Shown: positions 55,263 to 64,000 of the stretch, piece by piece
How positions within the stretch are numbered: the first letter of the stretch is position 1
How the letters are laid out: the number at the start of each line of letters is the position of its first letter
DNA from: Episyrphus balteatus
Lineage: Eukaryota; Arthropoda; Insecta; Diptera; Syrphidae
Direction of reading: 5' to 3'
NCBI RefSeq assembly: GCF_945859705.1
Contig: NC_079134.1
Location: forward strand, 158,383,718 to 158,447,717
DNA: 64,000 nt
The notes under the pieces: model-generated
The model's input: the letters and a program-made list of their open reading frames with translations, nothing else
The model's database searches: none
What the model was told of the DNA's origin: nothing
Made by a program: the position numbers and the translations under genes

Positions 55263-58200
55263 CTTTGAGGAATATTGATTTCGCACTTTCAAACGAGTCT
55301 CACCGCCAACATCTAATCGGCTTATTTTCGATCTAGCAACAAGTGAATTTATATTGTATTTTTTGCCAGGTTGGCCAATACTTGAACCATTGCTTATTAC
55401 GTTGTTAGTTGAAGAAAATATTAAACCCAAAGTTTTTATACCACATTTTTTCAGTTTTTATTGGTTTTTAGGGTACTAATATCTATCACCCTTAAAATCC
55501 AATATAAATTAATGATTTAATAGAAAAAACACCCTTTCACCCATGATATGCTTATACTTATGGTCTTCTTTTATTTTTGATGGTTAATGACCATCGTTGT
55601 TGCACAACGTTCTTCCTACCTAAAAAAAAAAAAATTTACCCAAAATATTCCAATGCACTCTTTTGGTTCTTGGTTCTCATTACAAATGAAACATCCATGC
55701 CAAATTTTATTCTTGGACCACTATAAGAAGTGAGTTTTCTTAAAAAATTTACCTGTTGCACTGAAAATAGTAAAACTTTAACCAGTCATTATTTGTACAT
55801 TTAAACTAAATATTGGCGAAAAATGCAAAAATAGAAAAATCCATTGGAAATGCAATTTCACAAATGGTCCGCCAAAGCGAAGAAAATGCTTAAAATTAAA
55901 ATGTTTGATTTATTGTGCAGATTTTGCATTTGAATTTCGAACAATGTCTCTTTAGAATGTGTATGATTATGATGACAAAGTTAAAGATTTTTGTACTAAA
56001 ATGAATGTGCATAGTTCATACTTTTTCAACATTTTAATGTGATCAAAATCAAAATCAAAAATCAAAATTTGAGGTTCTAATAAGATTCACAGAAAATTTT
56101 ATACTCTACTTTGATAAGAAAGACGGTAATTGAGTTGATTTTTAATCCTAGAAAAGTTAAAAAAGATATACCTACGATATACCGTTCACATGAAATTTGA
56201 ATTAACTTTTAAAATACCCCTACGTAAAATTTGTACATTTCCAAGAAAACCAACTAAAGCGTTCTTATATCTAAAATAGTTTTTAAGTCTTTCTCTTAAA
56301 TTTAAAATAAAAATAAAAATTGAAATAAAAAATAAATTTAAGAAAAAAAAAATACATTCGACAAGAATAATATATTTTCTACAGCATATCTCTATAAATT
56401 TAATTTTTATTTTTAAATATCCTAACTAATATTATAAATTTAAAAAAAAAAACTATAACTACCGCTTTAAAAACAAAATACTTAACTCTATCTACCATTG
56501 TAATTTTTTTTTTTAATTTAAAACAAAATGATAGTTAACCTTAAAATTAAAAAAAAATAACATTTCTGTGTATAGTAGGTATTTATTTTAAATAAGATTG
56601 TATAAATCTATAAATGTTTATAATTATGTATTTATATTAAGGATATGTAAAAAAAAAAACAAAACAAAACAAACAACAAACTAGAAAATGTAAAGTTAAA
56701 TTCAAAACAAAATTTAAAGGATCAAAACTAAAACTGAAAAGTGAAGGTGAGCTGAATTGTAAAAGAAACAAACAAAAAAACAAAAATTGTTAACAAAAGA
56801 GAAAGAGAGAATGTAATTTTAGAAAATTTATTAAATGAAAAAGAAAAAAATATATTATATCTGTTTATACATATTCTATACAAAAAAAAAAAATAAAACA
56901 AAATATTTAAGAGAGGAAGTTAAATTTTATAAAATATAACAAAAATTAAAAAAAAAAAAAATTAAATTCAAATAAAAAATAAAATTCTTTGTTTTTAAGA
57001 AAATTACTTAGGGCCCAGTGCGCTGTTAAAGAAATGAACATATTTTTTGTAACGAAATTAGTATATAAACATATTTATAGAGAAAAATAAAATTAAAAAA
57101 AAAAAAAAACTAAAGAAAAAATACAAAAATTAATAAAAATAAATTAATTTTAAACGAAAAAGAAGAGTGTTGGGTTTTATTTAGTTTCATTAAAAAAGTT
57201 TCGATTTCAGAGAGAGAATATAAAAGTGTGAACCATAAAGTAAGTCCAAACTTTTTACCTTTTTATTTAAAGAACAAAAAAAAAAAACTTTTTCTTCAGC
57301 CTCCAGTTTGTATTTCAAACTTTATCCATGAATAGCTATGAAGTCTTTAATTTATTGTAAACGAAAAATCTCAAAGCAAACAAACAGAGAAACAACAATT
57401 TATCTATTATGTTCGGATTTCTTTTTGGCCTAGTTACAAGGAAGTTTTGTATGAAAATTTATCCTTTGTTTATCAATCTGACCACTTAGTGAAAACTTTC
57501 CCACTGAATGCTATGGTTTCGTCTGGATTGAAGAAAAGTTTCCTTTTTTTTTCTTGTTTTTTTTTCAAACAACACAAATTTGACCTAAATTTATGTGGAA
57601 AAGCGGATGACAATATTATTACAAGTTCATCCGGAGGTGTTTATATCAAACTACTTTCAAAATAGTAAGAAGATTAAGTTTCTTTTTCCAGATTAATACG
57701 ACTGGCGAAATAGTCTCATATACATACACACCAAATACGCAGTTCAAGTTGTTTATGAAAATCATATCATGAGGCCAATATTCTGTAGAAAAAATGTGTC
57801 TAAACACGATTTTAAACATAAGTCTAAGAAATTTATCTTATTACAAGTCGTATAACAAGTGTAAAATTCATTTAAAAACATTGCTCCTAGAGACAATTAT
57901 TAATTCTCCATCTTATACAGTTACTAGCAGATAACAACAATCCACTGCGAATCAACTTAAAAATGTCTATAATTGAGAAACAAACAAATACTTTTATATG
58001 GGATGATATTTTTGTTCTTTCCAAAGCCAAACCAAAACAAGCAAAGCCAAAAGTACCTATTTGAAGGCATACAAAAAACTCAAATACATTACGTAAAGAC
58101 CCAACAAACTATAAGGGTTTACTTTTATGTTTCTTAAGATATCATTTATGTTCGTATTTTATGTCTCTGAACACAGAAAAAAAAAAAAAAAAAAACAAAT

Positions 58201-58677
58201 TACAAGGAGCCTTTAACACATCAAAACATTTAACAGAAACTCTCATTTTGATATCTTCCAGCTACTTCATTACTTACAGCCAATTACCCCCTAAACATCA
58301 ATCACACCGAAGACTTTTTGTTTTGTTTTGATAAATGGGCCATTTGATGATTTTGGAAAAGGAATTATTTGAGGCAAAACTAAGATTAACACTGACTCGA
58401 ACTTACGAAATATGTATTTATTTACTTTGGCAAAAAACATAGTCTTGAAAAATTTTATAGTAGACGGGATAGCAACAAGAATCCAATATGTAAGTAGGGC
58501 AAACTGTCCAGTTAACCTTTCCAATTATCTCCTTCCCATTGCATAACAGATAACATAACAAATCAAAAATAGTGAGCAATTAGTAGTGGAGTAACTAAAG
58601 CTCAAAACTTGGCAATATTAAGGAACCCTGTCGAACAGCTTAGAATTTGATGATTTTTTTTTTCCAAACGTCGGTAA
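55263..58677. other. A-rich intergenic sequence, no gene recognised
   Basis: The stretch 56280-57160 is very A-rich on the + strand and resembles a 3' UTR tail, but no coding region or terminal signal ties it to a gene. A 72-codon open stretch from 57447 has no domain. Confidence 0.4.
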
Positions 58678-58681
58678 TTAA

Positions 58682-58954
58682 CCCTCTGTCGGCACACGGG
58701 TGCGAATTTGGCACGACAAAAAAGAAAAAATTACAATTTTTCAAAAAAGTGGGTTCAAAAAAGTCTCTTTATAATGGTGTAAATACATATGTGAAAACAT
58801 ATTCGAATTCCTCGGAAAATTCTACATCAATTTCATGTACTTTTTTTCTATAAAATATGAGACAGAAAAGAGTTCTAGCGACATGAAAAAGTAGAAGCCA
58901 AATTCGCACCCGTGTGCCTATCACGTCACAAAAAAGAGGTGTGCCTACAGAGGG
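58682..58954. mobile_element. piggyBac-type MITE, TTAA target
   Basis: A 273-bp element with inverted ends CCCTCTGTCGGCACAC and GTGTGCCTACAGAGGG. TTAA flanks both sides (58678-58681 and 58955-58958), the target of piggyBac transposons. A subterminal inverted repeat, GGCACACGGGTGCGAATTTG, occurs at the left end and again inverted about 30 bp in from the right end. The interior is AT-rich and non-coding. Confidence 0.92.
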
Positions 58955-58972
58955 TTAAAAATACTTTAAGGC

Positions 58973-60084
58973 CTATAGATTAAAAATTGCCGGTGTTGCC
59001 GTTTTGATTTTTTAAATTTAACTGAAGATTTTTGTGAACAAACAAAATATTTTTTAAAAAATTTTTCTTAAATTTCATAAATTAATTGATGCCCAAAGAT
59101 TGTCTACGAAATTTAAGGGAAAACAATATATGGTAGTGAGGGACAATCTTGCATCGTTCAAGCGATAGATGCAATTTTCTTATTAATTGACTTCAAACAC
59201 AAAAAAAGTATTTGAACACAACGGCAACACCTACAATATTTAAATATACATTTTTAAAAGCTTAGTTACATTTGTAAAATTAAAATTAAGTTAATTGAAT
59301 TAAGGGCTTTTGAAAAAAATGGTAATTGAACTCAGATTTTTGAAAAAAAAAAACTATTGACAAAATTTTAACATGTCGTTTTAAAAACTTTTTCGTAATA
59401 TAAAATGCATTTATTTTTCAAATTTTTTAGGCCATATTTATTATGATTTGAAATTATAAAAGAAAATGTCAATATGTATTATAGTTTATGAAAAAAGTAA
59501 AAAGTATTTCATTTTCGAAGAACTTTTTTTAATAGAAGTTTTGAAAAAAAATTTAACTTATTTTTTTTTTAAGTTCAACATTTAAATATAATTTTTTTTT
59601 TATTTATTCAATAACCCTTATTGTTGAAAGTTAAATAGCAAAAGTTTAAAGTTCTTATTAGCCAAAATCTTTGAGAAAATTAATGCAAAAATTAGTTTTT
59701 ATCAAAAGAGCACATTGAAATTGAAGTAATTTTTTATTTTTTTTTCAACAGTGTGATATATATTACCTTTTCTGCTTCGGATAATATTTATGGCCAAAAA
59801 TTTTTTTAAAAATGTATTTTAAAATATTCTAAGTGTTGCCTTTGTTTTCCAAAAATTTTTTTTTGTGTTTGAAGTCAGATTGTGAGAAAATTGCATTTAT
59901 CGCTTAAACGATGGAAGTTTGTCCCTTACTCCCATATATTTTTTTTTTTTCTTAAATTACCTACAGAATTTTTTGCTATCATTTGTTTTATGAAATTTAA
60001 GCAAAAAAAATGGTTTTGTTCAAAAAAAATTTAATTTTAATTTAAAAAAACAATGCGGCAACATCGGCAATTTTTAATCTATAG
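58973..60084. mobile_element. Family D element, full-length copy with long TIRs
   Basis: The ends CTATAGATTAAAAATTGCCG (58973-58992) and its exact inverse (60065-60084) begin inverted arms of about 250 bp, which include CGGCAACACC-type and CGATGG motifs. ACTTTAA sits near both flanks (58963-58969, 60085-60091), a possible 7-bp target duplication, though three bases separate it from the left end. No coding potential. A partial copy is at 14280-15420. Confidence 0.85.
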
Positions 60085-60091
60085 ACTTTAA

Positions 60092-61040
60092 AAAATTTTT
60101 AATTACCTACGTTTGAAAAAAAAAATCGTCAAAATCAGAGCTGTTCGGCCGAGTTCTCTAGTAATTTGCTTTAGTTATAGAAAATTAGTTTATATAGAGA
60201 TTTTTTTGAAATATCGATTAAAGTGTTATTTATTTTTGGGACATTCCATTTTCATGATATGATACTTGTACAATGAACTTCTATAAGAATTCACAAATAA
60301 TTGGCCAAACACATACAGCAAAGAAATATTTGTCAACTTGATTACTTTCGAAAATAAATAGGGCAGGTATGGATGAGAAAACTTTTTTCGAAAATTTTTC
60401 ATATTTTTCATTTTGCGCTTTCTGGATGTATGCAAATGTTCGTTAAAATGAGCCGAAAATCAAGAAATGGTTCTATTTTAGTAGGTTTCATTTTTAACGG
60501 GTAGTAAAATATTTTTAGAAGCACGACCCTACAACTTTACATATTTGAGACAGCATTTTCATTTTGGTTATAATGGCAGGTCTACCTGTGTTCTTGTCCT
60601 AGAGATAAAATTTTAATTTCGCTTTCATAGGGTATCTCAGCTCAGTAGCTTAGGCTACATTTTAAGATAGAATCAACATGATGGTCTTCTTAAATTAATC
60701 TTCTTAAAATAATCAGATCTCTTAGGTATAAAAATTAATGGAATCCGTTTAAACTCTGTTAAAATCAAACTGAACTTTATTTCATTTTAATAAGAATACT
60801 CCATTAAAAAAATATAGAGTATGTATATGTGCTAAGAATGAAATGATTTCTCATTACTTTTATGTGCATTTTTATTGGAATTAAGAGATTTCGCAAAAAA
60901 AAAGGATATTAACCTAAATTTTAAAGGATTTTGTTTTGGTAAAAGAAATTTAAAAAAAATGACCGACTTCTTTGACAAAAAAAAATTCAGAAACTCGCTT
61001 AGTTTATTCGTATTCTCTTTGGTTTAAGCATGTTTTTTTT
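60092..61040. other. AT-rich flank, nothing recognised
   Basis: No gene or repeat structure is visible here. Confidence 0.4.
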
Positions 61041-61265
61041 CTACCTGCCGATGCCGTGACCGTGTGACCTTGGGTCACTTGGCGAATGCTATACCACTGC
61101 GCTATCTCACTGTTGGAAATAAGGGCGATAAAATGCAACAAAAGCAGAAGTCTGACAAAAATAAAAAAATTCTTACTTTGTTTCAAATTTTATTTAAAGT
61201 GTTTACAACATTAAATCAACGTTGGAACATATTACATTTTACGTTGCGTTTTTTTTCCCTCAGTG
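61041..61265 (-). mobile_element. tRNA-like MITE, copy 3 (left end missing)
   Basis: The minus-strand module AGTGAGATAGCGCAGTGGTA (from 61112 downward) has a good A box; its B box is degenerate. The right end ACGTTGCGTTTTTTTTCC, then CTCAGTG and TA (61266-61267), matches the inverted left end of the 39-kb copy. The left end is not found. The body resembles the copy at 4612-4845. Confidence 0.75.
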
Positions 61266-63659
61266 TAAGTTCTTATCAGATTTTTGACACATGAGGCCAT
61301 TTTTTTAAAGACTTATATCAATTTTTTTGATAAGGTTCTTGTCTATATTGAACAACGTTTTCAAGAAGGTATAAACCATTTTTCTAGGTTTTTCTATTAT
61401 TAAACCAGGGGTATAGTTAGGACATGTATGTTTTTTTTTTTGGGTTGTATTTTATTTTTCATTCTATGCTTGTTTTAATAAAAACATGCTTGCTTCAATA
61501 AACCTAAAAAACATGCATGCAATGTAGACAAAAACCTCATAATTTCTGATTTAAGTCTATATCTGAAAAAATAGCCTCATAAGTCAACACATACCTATTT
61601 CAATTGAGAAAAAACTTTAAACCTCTTGGGGCGCCATCTAGTGTCATAATAAAAATTTGGGATTTTTTTAATAATTAAAAAACAATTTTTCGACTAAGGA
61701 ACTTGATTCAAAAATAACGAACGCCCTATTGTACATAGTACATTTATGCAAGCTTAACATTTCAACCTTAAGCAGTCGTTATTTCGCTTATATGATTCAA
61801 AACTTTTCTTGTGTTTTACAAACACGCACCTATATTATGTATTAAAAATGATCTCTATTTAAAAGTCCATATCCCATTTGTTCAAAGTAAAGAAAAATAC
61901 CACGTCGCCCATAAAGTAACTCCTAATAAAAACCAAAACTATAAATTATATGTATCTAAAAATAAATTCTCCCAATGCACCTCAATACAATTAAACTTTT
62001 TTAATGAAATCAAAAAGCAAACTGTTTTCTATGGATTCATTGTTTTTAATCTTTTCCATCAAACTTTCTCACTCAAATCATAAAATTTTATTTCATTTAT
62101 TTTTTTTCTTTTGGGTTTAATAAATTCTCTGCCATTTCAAAGCTTAAAAAAGTTTTTAACTCGACCGCAGGCTCTTTGTTCATTAGAAAACTAATTATGT
62201 CGATAGAGCTCGTTCACTCTGAATACAATATTATTTCTACAAAAGTTCTATAAATGGTAGTCATGTTGTATTTAGCATCAAAAATAATATCATGATATTC
62301 AGAGTCCTATGGATGTCGTCCTCTATGGTCCTCGTTGTTCTGGCCTGTATTGAAATGAGGATATATACAATTTTTTTTCACATTGGTGCATCCTTAATTA
62401 GAACACAATCAAATAAACGAATTAATTCTTCTTCGACTTTGCAAAGGACGTGACCAACTCGATTAAATAAAATTCCCAGGATACACGCAAACACACAGTT
62501 CAGTTCAGTTCATGAGTAAATAATAAAATTTGTTATTTTTATTTCCGAAAAGGATATCCAATTTCAACAAAAACAGAGAATATACTCTGTTTTGTGACTC
62601 TGTGTTTTGTCTGTCTACCTGTGGGTTGAATATCCTTTGGGATTATTGTTTTCTAATTGGAATTAGGTCAAACTGAAATAGGAAAAAGAAAATCCCTCCT
62701 CTGAAAGGAGAACAACGATGATGCTTTGGAATTGAGTTTTCTATAAATAAAGTGAGAATATAAAATCAACCAGGAATTAGGGATTATCATTTATTTCGAA
62801 ACGACCGACAGCTCCAAAAATTACTACCACGCATATATTTTGCCTTTGTTCGTGCCCACAAATTCATGGAATTTTTTTTTTTAATATTTAGAAAATATAT
62901 TATAATTCCCGCCAAAAGCAAAGGAAGTTCTTTAGAAGCTTTAATCGAAAAAGACTTGTTTATTATCTTCAGGGGGAAAATGTGTCACAAAAAAAAAAAA
63001 AGTGAAAAAAGAAAAATTAATTTGAAGAATTTCGATTTTCATTGGACACAAAGGACAAAGTTTAGAAGATAAAGATTTATTTTGTGAAGTTGACAGAAGA
63101 GTTCTTGAAGCATTACATTTGCTTTGGCAGACCAGGGACTATCTTCAATTTCAACAGACAATACAACACCATTTCAGTGTTTTTTCTTCTTAATTTTTTT
63201 GTTTTCGTTTTTCTCTTCTTCAGTTTGTTGAGTTTTCCCGGAAGTAACTGTTTTGACAGGGTTTCATTTTTGTTTTTCTATTAAAAAACTCAAAGTTAAA
63301 ATCCAGGAAATATATTTACCTACAACATAAAAGGACGTGTTTGATAGACAAACGCATCGTAGTCGAGAGCATTTAAGATACCTTTAAGATTGAGATGTTA
63401 AAACAATCACCAGAAATATGGATTTTTTTTTCATCACTGACTGGAATCAACGAAAACAACAAAATTCCTAGAAAGCCGCAAGGTAGGTAGGTAGGTAGAG
63501 ATGGCGGTCAAGGCAAACCATGTTTGATTGACCCAATTAGCGCAGGATGCGCCGTTTTGATACCAAAACTTATGAAACCTGTGAGTGATAATTGGATTTA
63601 TTTGAAATACATTTTTTAATTGGTTTTTTAAAAAAGGGAAAAACAAGTGTTAGGCAGTC
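61266..63659. other. Unique AT-rich DNA, no gene recognised
   Basis: Short open stretches (for example 61811-62083 and 62866-63072) show no domains. A (GTAG)n run lies at about 63482-63500. Confidence 0.4.
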
Positions 63660-64000
63660 CTAAATCCACTTTGTTGCATTTAGGAACGAGATCAAGTCTT
63701 TGATCTTTGATTCTGAGATGTTATCTATGACATTAAAGAATTCGCTCCCCAGAGAGAGTGCTCTATTCCTAGCAAGGGCGGGACATTGACATAGGAAATG
63801 GTAGACCGTTTCTTTTTCTTGCTGGTCCAAGCAGCTGCGACAGTAGGTATTGTGCGGTATACCCAACTTTGCTGCATGTTCCCCTATCGGCCAATGTCCT
63901 GTACACACCGCAACGATTCTGCTAATATCTTTTCTGGGTCTAGAGATTAGGTCATATGTTTTGGATTTATTATAGGTGGGCCAGATTTTTCTGGATATGA
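63660..64000 (-). CDS. Non-LTR retrotransposon polyprotein, C-terminal part (runs off the window)
   Basis: The minus frame is open from the right edge (codon start 63998) to a stop just below 63660. It covers the end of the RNase H-like region: IWPTYNKSKTYDLISRPRKD, then VCTGHWPIGEHAAKLGIP, and the Cys/His cluster HNTYCRSC...HFLCQCPALA, a zinc-finger-like HCCC ending common to I/LOA-type elements of insects. The clade call is from family knowledge. I cannot judge integrity upstream, as the rest lies outside the window. Confidence 0.85.
   Translation of the reverse strand, partial: ISRKIWPTYNKSKTYDLISRPRKDISRIVAVCTGHWPIGEHAAKLGIPHNTYCRSCLDQQEKETVYHFLCQCPALARNRALSLGSEFFNVIDNISESKIKDLISFLNATKWI

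Noticed and set aside
1..64000. CRISPR array or prokaryotic operon
   Set aside because: The tandem repeats have no unique equal-length spacers, and the gene structure is spliced and eukaryotic.

Overview
The window looks like AT-rich nuclear DNA from an insect, most likely a fly. It has spliced exons with GT/AG borders, long TE-filled introns, RTE-type and RNase H-type non-LTR retrotransposons, and many small inverted-repeat DNA elements. I cannot name the species. Nothing bacterial (operons, Shine-Dalgarno sites, CRISPR) is present.

The one host gene I can support is a cyclic nucleotide-gated cation channel, A-type subunit, on the + strand. Seven coding segments (31092-31136, 37922-38158, 44848-45010, 50809-51348, 51447-52112, 52194-52344, 52488-52626) join in phase into 647 codons including the stop (646 aa), a normal length for this family. 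The protein has a basic cytoplasmic N-terminus, S1-S6 with an arginine-bearing S4, a pore loop with the filter TTIGETP, a C-linker, a cyclic-nucleotide-binding domain with the FGE and RRTANVRS elements, and a C-terminal leucine-zipper coiled coil. The 15-codon first exon is an inference; the other six are firm.

Layout. 1-2057: a 5'-truncated, internally deleted RTE-like retrotransposon with a 10-bp target duplication. 2226-4205: an element with ~115-bp terminal inverted repeats, themselves built of GAGCT units, around three ~475-bp tandem units; a 14-bp minisatellite follows. 4.6-11.3 kb: a tRNA-like element, a 67-bp-arm hairpin, and an inverted pair of ~730-bp repeats around mostly unique DNA. 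11.3-31 kb: mostly unique AT-rich intergenic or 5' sequence with scattered repeats, including a three-layer nested insertion at 22.15-23.75 kb. 31.1-52.6 kb: the channel gene. Its introns hold a ~1.4-kb foldback, a 2.56-kb hAT-like element with a perfect 8-bp target duplication and a nested TA-flanked tRNA-bearing MITE, and a ~4-kb satellite array of about 30 units with higher-order periodicity. 52.6-64 kb: 3' flank with a hAT-type terminus, a 132-bp ATTTT microsatellite, a piggyBac-type MITE, a ~1.1-kb long-TIR element, another tRNA-like element, and the end of an RNase H-type non-LTR retrotransposon running off the right edge.

Most of the novelty is in mobile and repetitive DNA: a tRNA-like promoter module inside TIR-bounded elements (three copies), layered insertions that can be ordered in time, and a satellite array with higher-order structure inside a channel-gene intron.
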